This document shows, one piece after another, positions 1-5,064 of a stretch of 5,832 nucleotides of DNA. Both the position numbers and the translations under genes were made by a program. Under the pieces are notes generated by a model that saw only the letters and a list, made by a program, of their open reading frames with translations, was not told the DNA's origin and did no database searches. The DNA lies in the NCBI GenBank assembly GCA_049964535.1, contig JBMFXG010000163.1, positions 1 to 5,832 on the forward strand, given 5' to 3'. Source of the DNA: JAJYZP01 sp049964535 (GTDB lineage Bacteria > Actinomycetota > Acidimicrobiia > Acidimicrobiales > Acidimicrobiaceae). Numbering within the stretch: the first letter of the stretch is position 1; each line of letters starts with the position of its first letter.

Positions 1-642
1 GTGCCAGCGTATATCCGACCTCTTTTCTGTCAGGGGTATGGTCCTTTTCGGTGGGTGGCGCTCTCGGGAGATCCGAACCATATCTACGCCACCGATCAGC
101 GAGTCAAGGAGCTCATCCCAGACGATGCGCACTTGCACCACTGGCTGGATCTCGCTCGTGAGCGGATTCGGTTTCAGGGCCTCCCGGCTCGCATCTGTTG
201 GGTAGGGGTTGAAGATCGATATCGCCTCGGAGTTGCGTTCAACGAGATGGTGGCCTCGGGCGAACTCTCAGCTCCGATCGTGATTGGCCGAGATCACCTC
301 GATACCGGTTCAGTGGCGAGCCCGAATCGTGAGACTGAGTCGATGAAAGATGGTTCTGACGCAGTCTCTGATTGGCCGTTGCTCAATGCGATGCTGAATG
401 TTGCTGGTGGGGCTACCTGGGTCTCTCTACACCATGGCGGAGGCGTCGGTATGGGATACTCTCAACACAGCGGCGTGGTGATCGTTTGCGACGGATCTGA
501 CGAGGCAGCTCGTCGGATCAGACGGGTTCTCTTCAACGATCCCGCCACCGGAGTGATGCGCCATGCAGACGCAGGGTATGAGCTTGCGCAACGTACCGCC
601 GAGCGAGTTGGGTTGAACTTACCATCGCTGCGATCGAGATGA
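1..642 (+). CDS. hutU: Urocanate hydratase (urocanase), C-terminal part, 5' end outside the window
   Basis: Urocanase is an NAD+-dependent cytoplasmic enzyme that hydrates urocanate to 4-imidazolone-5-propionate, the second step of histidine degradation. The 213 codons here match the C-terminal part of the roughly 550-residue family. They include IRPLFCQG, whose Cys-10 corresponds to the essential cysteine (Cys410 in the Pseudomonas putida enzyme), then SGDP, ELIPDDAHLH, FQGLPARICWVG, IGRDHLDTGSVASPNRET, SDAVSDWPLLNA and the glycine-rich HHGGGVGMGYSQHSG. Conservation continues to the usual C-terminus (GVMRHADAGYE), so the protein is intact from base 1. The GTG at base 1 is not a start: the family continues upstream and this codon is an internal valine in ...VPAYIRPLF. 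The stop is TGA at 640-642. hutI follows after 88 nt on the same strand, giving a hutU-hutI order consistent with a histidine-utilisation operon. Confidence 0.97.
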   Translation: MPAYIRPLFCQGYGPFRWVALSGDPNHIYATDQRVKELIPDDAHLHHWLDLARERIRFQGLPARICWVGVEDRYRLGVAFNEMVASGELSAPIVIGRDHLDTGSVASPNRETESMKDGSDAVSDWPLLNAMLNVAGGATWVSLHHGGGVGMGYSQHSGVVIVCDGSDEAARRIRRVLFNDPATGVMRHADAGYELAQRTAERVGLNLPSLRSR

Positions 643-717
643 GTGGTTCTCGGACCGAGCTTGGGACCGCTGTGAATCTCATGGGTGCACGTTGCGCCAC
701 GAGTACAGCGCTTCATC

Positions 718-723
718 AAGGGG
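718..723 (+). promoter_or_regulatory. Ribosome binding site that fixes the hutI start
   Basis: AAGGGG lies 7 nt upstream of the GTG at 731. The longest open frame reaches back to a TTG at 692, but that start has no comparable purine tract and would add 13 residues unlike the family's N-terminus. The site therefore favours GTG 731. Confidence 0.65.
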
Positions 724-730
724 TGTCCGA

Positions 731-1945
731 GTGATTCTTCGAAACTGCTCAATTGTAGAGATTGGTGAGGACTCGCGTGTTTGGGTCGAAGACGACTGCG
801 CGATCTCCATAGTGGGGGAGACCATTCGTTGGGTTGGTCGTGATGATGCCCTGCCGAGAGGCGGGCTCGATGAGCTCGAGATCGACTGTGATGGTCGTCT
901 CGTTACTGCGGGCTTGATCGATTGTCACACTCATCTCCTCTACAGTGGTAATCGGTCCCAAGAGTTTGCGTTGCGCTTGCGTGGGCTGTCATACGAAGAG
1001 ATCGCCCGAGAGGGAGGTGGCATTCGATCGACGGTCGAGGCGACAAGACTCGCAAGCGACGAGCAGCTGTTCTTCGGCGTACTCGACAGGCTGAGGCGAA
1101 TGAGCCATCACGGCACCACGACCGTTGAGATCAAATCTGGTTATGGGTTCGATATCACGAGTGAACTGCGCCTTCTTGAGCTGCTCAGTGAGGTACAGCG
1201 GCTCGCTTCAATCTCGGTAGTTCCTACCTGTCTAGCATTGCACTCATCGCCGAGCGATAGCGTTGATCGGGCGAACTTCCTGCGCGAAGTTAACGAGCTC
1301 CTCTTGCCGGAGGTTGCGAGTCGACAACTCGCTCCGTCGGTCGACGCATTCTGTGAGTCAATAGCGTTCAGCCTTGGTGAGGTGCAGGAGTACTACGAGA
1401 CTGCGCAACGTTTAGGACTCGGTGTGCGCGGGCACGTTGACCAACTGAGCAGCGGCGGTGGAGCTCAGCTGCTTGCGCGCTTCGGTGGACTCTGTGCAGA
1501 TCACCTCGAGTACAGCGATGAGGAGGGTATCGCTGCCCTCGCTCGGGCAGGTACCGTTGCGGTTCTGTTACCGGGAGCGTTCTACTTCCTGAGGGAACGT
1601 CAACTTCCGCCGATAGAGCTCTTGCGACGCTACGGTGTCCCAATTGCGCTTGCGACGGACGCTAATCCTGGGACCTCTCCACTGCTCTCTCTTCCTCTAG
1701 CTATGAACATGGCCTGTACGCTCTTCGGGCTAACGACCGATGAAGCGCTCTGCGGGGTTACCCTCAATGCGGCCCGGGCGCTCGGTCTCAGAGATCGTGG
1801 AGCGTTACGACCTTCCTGGCGAGCGGATATCGCAATCTGGGATCTTGGTGATCCCTCCGAACTGGCATACTTCCTCGGAGAGTCGTATCTGTGGGCCTCT
1901 CTCGTTGCAGGTCAACTCCTCGTTGAGCCTCGGGCTACCTCGTAG
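731..1945 (+). CDS. hutI: Imidazolonepropionase
   Basis: HutI is a metal-dependent amidohydrolase that opens 4-imidazolone-5-propionate to N-formimino-L-glutamate, the third step of histidine degradation. From GTG 731 the protein is 404 residues, the usual family length. A short N-terminal beta domain is followed by RLVTAGLIDCHTH, with metal ligands His-66 and His-68. Next come LRGLSYEEIAREGGGI, the KSGYGFD motif, GHVDQLS (ligand His-235), ADHLEY (His-258), LPGAFYFLRERQLPP, LATDANPGTSP (ligand Asp-310) and the C-terminal LNAARALG typical of amidohydrolases. The segment usually written GAHALPPE in this family is LALHSSPSD here, keeping the histidine but changing its neighbours. The start is chosen on the ribosome binding site at 718-723 and on the fit of ILRNCSIVEIGED to family N-termini. 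It follows hutU by 88 nt with no terminator seen and precedes mutY by 16 nt. The identification is secure; only the exact start is open. Confidence 0.97.
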   Translation: MILRNCSIVEIGEDSRVWVEDDCAISIVGETIRWVGRDDALPRGGLDELEIDCDGRLVTAGLIDCHTHLLYSGNRSQEFALRLRGLSYEEIAREGGGIRSTVEATRLASDEQLFFGVLDRLRRMSHHGTTTVEIKSGYGFDITSELRLLELLSEVQRLASISVVPTCLALHSSPSDSVDRANFLREVNELLLPEVASRQLAPSVDAFCESIAFSLGEVQEYYETAQRLGLGVRGHVDQLSSGGGAQLLARFGGLCADHLEYSDEEGIAALARAGTVAVLLPGAFYFLRERQLPPIELLRRYGVPIALATDANPGTSPLLSLPLAMNMACTLFGLTTDEALCGVTLNAARALGLRDRGALRPSWRADIAIWDLGDPSELAYFLGESYLWASLVAGQLLVEPRATS

Positions 1946-1961
1946 AGATGGCTGAGATTTA

Positions 1962-2999
1962 ATGAAGACCGCCCGAACGGAAAGTTCGACCGTGTTCGAC
2001 CGTGATTTTGTCTCTGCCGTTCTGACCTGGAGCGATTCGAATCCTCGATCCTTACCGTGGAGGGTCGCTGGAGCTCGGGAGCGACGAGATCCATGGAGCG
2101 TGCTCGTTGCTGAGACGATGCTTGCGCAGACGCAAGCGACTCGAGTCGCTCAGGTCTACCCATCGTTCTTAGAGCGGTTTCCCACGGCGCTCGCGATGGC
2201 GCAATCTACCAAGTCAGAGGTCCTAGAGCGCTGGATCGGTCTCGGCTACTACCGGCGGGCGGTGCGGTTGTGGGAGAGCTCTCGGGCTGTGGTCTCGAAC
2301 TACCCCAACTCGTTCCCGGCGACCTTAGCGGAGCTCCTCCAGCTTCCTGGTGTCGGACGATATACGGCCTGCGCGGTTCTGGCGCTGGGCTTCGGCGAAG
2401 CGGTGGTGCCCGTGGATGTGAATGCGTTACGGATAGCTCGCAGGGCAATCGCTGGATCTGCATTGACGCGTGCTGAGACTCAACAGTTGCTCGATCGTTT
2501 GGTTCCCCCAGATCGGCCAGCTGCCTTCGCTGAGGCACTTTTTGATCTTGGCTCGCAATACTGCACCGCACAGGCACCGCGTTGCTCGCAGTGTCCCTTG
2601 TCAGATCGTTACTGCGTATGGCAACGAGGACTGAGACGTAGGTCGGTCGGAGGGCGTTGTGATCAGGAGCCTTCATCGACGGTCGACCCCGCATTGGATC
2701 CGGCGAACCCTGGCTCGGGGAGACCCCGGGTTCCACCCTATCGAGGGTCTCGGCGGCATCTTCGGGCCTTGGTCCTTCGAAGTCTGCTGCAGAGTCGTGG
2801 CCGCTTAGACCGTGAGGTGCTCTTTGAGAACGTAGCGGCCTTGTTGAACGAGCGCGACTCGAGAGGTGGTTCATCTCGTAGTCTTGGACCAAGCGTTTCT
2901 CTCCGTACGACGAGGGAGTTGTTTGGAGAAGCTCTACGCGATCTCGTTGCGGAGGGATTTGTGATCGAGACGGAGGATGGGCTGCAGCTCGCTCCGTGA
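1962..2999 (+). CDS. mutY: A/G-specific adenine glycosylase MutY, actinobacterial-type
   Basis: MutY excises adenine mispaired with 8-oxoguanine in DNA, preventing G-to-T transversions. The 345-residue product has the HhH-GPD fold: LPWR (31-34), AETMLAQTQ with Glu-51 at the catalytic position of E. coli Glu37, GLGYYRRA (93-100), the helix-hairpin-helix LPGVGRYTA (128-136), and VDVNALRIARR with catalytic Asp-152. Iron-sulfur cysteines are 201, 208, 211 and 218. Their last gap is six residues, whereas MutY and endonuclease III normally have five. No FxH-type NUDIX-like recognition loop is visible. The C-terminus, roughly 249-345, starts with YRGSRRHLRALVL and ends with a small helical domain, as in actinobacterial MutYs. 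ATG 1962 has only a weak ribosome binding site. GTG 1992 (codon 11) is preceded by GGAAAG with 7-nt spacing and could be the true start, leaving all motifs intact. A five-codon mini-ORF (ATG 1948, TAA 1960-1962) overlaps the ATG by one base. Co-transcription with hutI is likely from the 16-nt gap. Confidence 0.9.
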   Translation: MKTARTESSTVFDRDFVSAVLTWSDSNPRSLPWRVAGARERRDPWSVLVAETMLAQTQATRVAQVYPSFLERFPTALAMAQSTKSEVLERWIGLGYYRRAVRLWESSRAVVSNYPNSFPATLAELLQLPGVGRYTACAVLALGFGEAVVPVDVNALRIARRAIAGSALTRAETQQLLDRLVPPDRPAAFAEALFDLGSQYCTAQAPRCSQCPLSDRYCVWQRGLRRRSVGGRCDQEPSSTVDPALDPANPGSGRPRVPPYRGSRRHLRALVLRSLLQSRGRLDREVLFENVAALLNERDSRGGSSRSLGPSVSLRTTRELFGEALRDLVAEGFVIETEDGLQLAP

Positions 3000-3167
3000 G
3001 CTCGGGGTTCTGGTTCTACGTGCCTGTCACGCGCTGGGCTGGGTCTATACGAGAGCTCCGTGTTGTTCGCCTGTGATCAGGGTGGAGCCTGGTGAGCCGA
3101 GTTGGCGCAGTTGGCTTGGAGCTGTAGGGGAATCTTGTGATCGGCGGGTCGCAGTTGCTCGTGTTCA

Positions 3168-3246
3168 GAAGGGGTCGAGGCGACCGAGCTGTGCAGTTTT
3201 TCGGCCGATGGGGAGAGACTGCTGCTCGGAGCGGCTCGACCCCTTC
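3168..3246 (+). repeat. Long imperfect inverted repeat / RNA hairpin
   Basis: GAAGGGGTCGAG at 3168-3179 is perfectly complementary to CTCGACCCCTTC at 3235-3246 (12 bp). Going inward, after small internal loops, CG 3181-3182 pairs with CG 3232-3233, CCGAGC 3184-3189 with GCTCGG 3224-3229, and GCAGT 3193-3197 with ACTGC 3218-3222. That makes about 25 pairs in 79 nt around a 20-nt apical loop. The left arm alone could instead fold as GGTCG-AGG-CGACC (3173-3185). No T-run follows, so it is not a classical intrinsic terminator. It could be a U-less terminator of the hut-mutY transcript, part of a non-coding RNA, or a dispersed repeat. Strand is assigned by context only. Confidence 0.6.
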
Positions 3247-3283
3247 AGTAATGTAGCCGTTCTTGGGGGTTAGCCGAGAGAAT

Positions 3284-3312
3284 TTGACCTGGAGCGTTCC
3301 GCTTGGTGTAGC
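3284..3312 (+). promoter_or_regulatory. Candidate sigma-70-type promoter
   Basis: TTGACC (3284-3289) matches five of six positions of the -35 consensus. The best -10 at 17-nt spacing, TGTAGC (3307-3312), matches only three of six. It would drive a transcript starting near 3320 that runs through the small ORF to the hairpin at 3493-3522. This is a weak call made by eye. Confidence 0.2.
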
Positions 3313-3325
3313 GATATTGGTCTCG

Positions 3326-3351
3326 TCAGAGGAGGCTCTGTGGCCTCTCTG
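3326..3351 (+). repeat. Small hairpin covering a Shine-Dalgarno-like tract
   Basis: CAGAGGAGGC pairs with GCCTCTCTG (nine pairs, one bulged G) around the loop TCTGTG. In RNA this would sequester the AGAGGAGG tract and the GTG at 3340. Confidence 0.45.
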
Positions 3352-3420
3352 AAGGCCGTCGATCTACGTCATGGAGCAGCGACGGTTGTGCGGACGGCCG
3401 AACTCCTTGAGGAGTGGTGA
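3340..3420 (+). CDS. Possible 26-residue small protein or leader peptide
   Basis: GTG at 3340 opens a short frame ending at TGA 3418-3420, encoding a 26-residue peptide that begins MASLKAVDLRHG and ends RTAELLEEW. AGAGGAGG (3328-3335) is a strong ribosome binding sequence, but only 4 nt separate it from the GTG. The frame is open upstream to a TAG at 3271 without an ATG or GTG, so it could also be the tail of a decayed gene. The purine tract sits in a 9-bp stem with one bulge (3326-3335 with 3342-3350/51), which would hide the site in RNA. The product resembles nothing I know. The purine tract could equally be a chance part of the hairpin, so translation is unproven. Confidence 0.25.
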   Translation: MASLKAVDLRHGAATVVRTAELLEEW

Positions 3421-3492
3421 GCGGCGTTTCCTCTAGATTTCTCGGTAGCGAGAGCCGTTCTGCGAGCGAGGCGTGTACGGTCTCCCCTAAGG

Positions 3493-3522
3493 CGACAGAC
3501 CTACCTCATGGTAGGTCTGTCG
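3493..3522 (+). terminator. Perfect 13-bp hairpin with 4-nt loop, possible U-less terminator or operator
   Basis: CGACAGACCTACC (3493-3505) and GGTAGGTCTGTCG (3510-3522) are exact reverse complements around TCAT. The stem is very stable in RNA, but no T-run follows on either strand. That fits a U-tract-less terminator, as proposed for some actinobacteria, or a protein-binding inverted repeat upstream of the VOC gene. The inverted repeat is certain; its role as a terminator is inferred from its place at the end of a non-coding stretch and before the next gene's leader. Confidence 0.45.
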
Positions 3523-3561
3523 TGTCTGACTGGTAGAGGAGCTGGGGAGTTCTGTTCTGAA

Positions 3562-3587
3562 TACAATCACGTCGTCGTTGTTATAGA
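3562..3587 (+). promoter_or_regulatory. Possible -10 elements ahead of the VOC gene
   Basis: TACAAT (3562-3567) and TATAGA (3582-3587) each resemble a -10 box and lie 50-75 nt upstream of the VOC start, in the most AT-rich part of the leader. Neither has a good -35 at 16-18 nt. The assignment is tentative and rests on position and composition. Confidence 0.2.
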
Positions 3588-3628
3588 GAGGACAAGGTCG
3601 TGCGATCGCAGCACAGTGGGCGATCATG

Positions 3629-3634
3629 AGGAGG
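3629..3634 (+). promoter_or_regulatory. Strong ribosome binding site of the VOC gene
   Basis: AGGAGG, within GAGGAGGA, lies 4 nt upstream of ATG 3639. It is the strongest ribosome binding sequence in the window ahead of a confident gene and supports this start. Confidence 0.75.
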
Positions 3635-3638
3635 AACG

Positions 3639-4103
3639 ATGGAGATTAAAGAGCTTGGACATCTTGTCCTGTACGTGCGCAATCTGGATCGGTCGCGACA
3701 CTTCTACAAAAATGTACTGGGCTGGCGAGAGATTATGGAGAGCGACTCTCCACTACCAGCACCGGTCGCAGCGTTCTCCTCTCCATCGCAGAGAACACAT
3801 CACGAACTTCTGCTCATTGAGGTCGGAGAGACCGCCTCATCTCTACCTCAAGGTCGACGTGTCGGTCTCTATCACTTTGGCCTCAAGGTAGGGGACAGTG
3901 ATGCTGAGCTACGCGAGGTTCGCGATACCTTGATTGCTAATCACGTTCCGATACGAGGAGCATCGGACCATACCGTTACTCACTCCCTCTACATCGAAGA
4001 TCCTGACGGGAATGAGATTGAACTCTTTATCGACGTACCTGGGGTCGACTGGAGATCGGACGAGACTCTTATCGCTTCGCCGATTCGTCCTCTCGTGCTG
4101 TAG
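3639..4103 (+). CDS. VOC-family protein, extradiol dioxygenase/glyoxalase-like
   Basis: This 154-residue protein has two vicinal-oxygen-chelate modules. The first starts LGHLVLYVRNLDRSRHFYKNVLGW (6-29, split motif around H8), continues with HHELLLIEV (54-62) and YHFGLKV (78-84). The second ends DHTVTHSLYIEDPDGNE (110-126) followed by IELFIDVPGVDW. Likely metal ligands are His-8, Glu-56, His-79 and Glu-128, by position in the fold. The sequence is close to the single-subunit, catechol-2,3-dioxygenase-like VOC proteins common in bacteria, most of which have no proven substrate. Ring-cleaving oxygenase, glyoxalase and isomerase roles are all possible. It is complete, with an excellent ribosome binding site, and appears to have its own leader. 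The next gene begins 167 nt downstream. No neighbouring aromatic-degradation gene helps assign a substrate. Family assignment is firm; the reaction is not known. Confidence 0.88.
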   Translation: MEIKELGHLVLYVRNLDRSRHFYKNVLGWREIMESDSPLPAPVAAFSSPSQRTHHELLLIEVGETASSLPQGRRVGLYHFGLKVGDSDAELREVRDTLIANHVPIRGASDHTVTHSLYIEDPDGNEIELFIDVPGVDWRSDETLIASPIRPLVL

Positions 4104-4270
4104 CGGTAGTGAACAAGAGTGAGATCTGCTTGCCTGGGGACCGAAACACGGTGCTCTGCGATAGTTGAGCAGTGAGCGAAACAGATGGTCTGCCTTAATG
4201 TTCGCTTATTGCCCGTGAAGGACGGAGTCTTTCGGAACGTGCACGATGAAGACGACAGATTGGAAAAGAG

Positions 4271-4813
4271 ATGACTCGACGGATCGTGATCGCGATCGTT
4301 CTCGTTAGTGCTCTGGTCGTTGCTCGAATCGCAACGAAGTCGTCGCATTCCGTAAGGGATGTGGGGGCTCAATCTTCTCTTGGGGTCTCGAAGGTATACC
4401 TTGCTCAGTCAACTCGTGCCGAGCTCTATCTGACGCTGAGTCAAGTTGGACCCCAGCTGAAGGGAAGATTGAGCGTGGCGTATTTGGCCGGTCGAGGGGG
4501 TGAGCCCGTGCGTTCGGTTCCTGCAAGAGCACGAGCTCACTATTCGCTTCGCGTCCTCCAGCCGGTCTTTATCACCGGCTCGATCATGGGACAGATGGTC
4601 AAGTTTGAGCCAGTGAACTTGTTGGGCAGCGAGGTCTCGCTGGTTGCTCCCTCTGGCCTCGGGATACTAAAGATGAACATCGGGTTGCAACGATTCGATC
4701 TCGGCCGGCTCACCTTGATGCCGGTCACGTCGCTCTCCTTCCCACAGTCACTGAGGGGGCTCGAACGTATTGCTGCCGATCTCAACTCTCCGAACTATCC
4801 AGCATTCTCGTGA
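4271..4813 (+). CDS. Unrecognised secreted or membrane-anchored protein
   Basis: I do not recognise this 180-residue product. It opens with MTRR, then an uninterrupted hydrophobic stretch IVIAIVLVSALVVA (residues 5-18), fitting a signal peptide or an N-in single membrane anchor. No lipobox cysteine is present; the mature part appears to contain no cysteine at all. The rest alternates hydrophobic and polar residues (VYLAQSTRAELYLTL, GRLSVAYLAG, PVFITGSIMGQMVKF, VNLLGSEVSLVAP), suggesting a beta-rich domain outside the membrane. A proline/serine-containing tail ends it. ATG 4271 is preceded by GGAAAAGAG, a modest ribosome binding site. The 167-nt gap after the VOC gene contains a 7-bp stem with a 3-nt loop (4217-4233) but no clear promoter. 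Codon use looks like that of the neighbours. It is probably a real gene because of its length and the well-formed N-terminal segment, but its role is unknown. Confidence 0.65.
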   Translation: MTRRIVIAIVLVSALVVARIATKSSHSVRDVGAQSSLGVSKVYLAQSTRAELYLTLSQVGPQLKGRLSVAYLAGRGGEPVRSVPARARAHYSLRVLQPVFITGSIMGQMVKFEPVNLLGSEVSLVAPSGLGILKMNIGLQRFDLGRLTLMPVTSLSFPQSLRGLERIAADLNSPNYPAFS

Positions 4814-4891
4814 TCTCATCGGTCTCGGAGCGACGGAACGTTCTGCTGAACTTCGCGCCCCTCGGATTCGTATGGATGCTGTAGCCTCACG

Positions 4892-5046
4892 GTGAAGGCG
4901 ATCTGGGCACAGTTGACGCGAGCTGATCTCGGCTCGTACGCGAGGTACCGGTGGTCGATTCTGATGGATATAGCGGACATGGCCTGACGGTAGCAACGCT
5001 GTATCTCGGCGGTAACTACAGTGACCAGAGACGAGATCAGACGTGA
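4892..5046 (+). pseudogene. Possible frameshifted remnant of an ABC-2-type permease N-terminus
   Basis: GTG 4892 opens KAIWAQLTRADLGSYARYRW followed by SILMDIADMA, then TGA at 4985-4987. This resembles the cytoplasmic start and first membrane helix entry of ABC-2-type permeases (RADL..YxRYR followed by a hydrophobic helix). If one base is missing near 4979-4981, the next frame continues as GLTVATLYLGG and NYSDQRRDQT to TGA 5044-5046, giving a plausible helix. There is no good ribosome binding site and no further permease sequence, because pyrB starts at 5065. It may be a decayed gene fragment or chance. The resemblance is recalled by eye, not from an alignment. Confidence 0.2.
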
Positions 5047-5052
5047 CCGATG

Positions 5053-5058
5053 AGAGGA
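5053..5058 (+). promoter_or_regulatory. Ribosome binding site that favours a GTG start for pyrB
   Basis: AGAGGA ends 6 nt before GTG 5065. The alternative in-frame ATG at 5050 overlaps the upstream edge of this site and has no clear site of its own. Confidence 0.65.
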
Positions 5059-5064
5059 CAAGCG

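Larger units (their letters stand above)
3000..3638. other. 639-nt intergenic region rich in inverted repeats
   Basis: No convincing protein gene of normal length was found on either strand. An open frame running 2977-3273 resembles nothing I recognise and is rich in Cys and Trp. Instead the region holds a long imperfect hairpin (3168-3246), a candidate promoter (-35 TTGACC at 3284-3289), a hairpin covering a purine tract (3326-3351), a 26-codon ORF (3340-3420), small stem-loops ACTCC/GGAGT (3402-3415) and TCTCG/CGAGA (3440-3453), a perfect 13-bp hairpin (3493-3522), and a 10-bp palindrome (3601-3610) in the VOC gene leader. I saw no tRNA, tmRNA, SRP RNA or RNase P RNA signature motifs. Confidence 0.6.

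Noticed and set aside
692..730. TTG 692 as the hutI start
   Set aside because: It has no good ribosome binding site and adds residues that do not fit the family; GTG 731 is better on both counts.
2206..2892. Long minus-strand open frame (228 codons) inside mutY
   Set aside because: It lies wholly opposite a confidently identified gene, has low-complexity Arg/Ser/Pro-rich composition and no recognisable motif. It is a shadow of mutY codon use.
2977..3273. 98-codon forward frame after mutY
   Set aside because: Its ATG touches a GGAGG with no spacing, its start lies inside mutY, it runs through the long inverted repeat, and its Cys/Trp-rich product is unlike anything known.
3508..3891. 127-codon forward frame overlapping the VOC gene
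   Set aside because: Its second half is the VOC gene read in another frame, and its first half has no start signal.
4165..4199. TTGAGC ... CTTAAT as a promoter for the exported protein
   Set aside because: The spacing is 23 nt, too wide for a sigma-70-type promoter.
4246..4308. 20-codon ORF from ATG 4246 overlapping the start of the exported protein
   Set aside because: It has no ribosome binding site and reads Asp/Arg repeats from the GATCG-rich stretch in another frame.
4560..4580. AGCCGGT/ACCGGCT inverted repeat with 7-nt loop
   Set aside because: It is a 7-bp repeat inside a coding region, with no T-run. Chance or codon-constrained repetition explains it.
5020..5064. PyrR-binding-like sequence (GACCAGAGACGAG) ahead of pyrB
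   Set aside because: It matches only part of the PyrR anti-antiterminator core as I recall it, and no terminator/antiterminator pair could be drawn around it.
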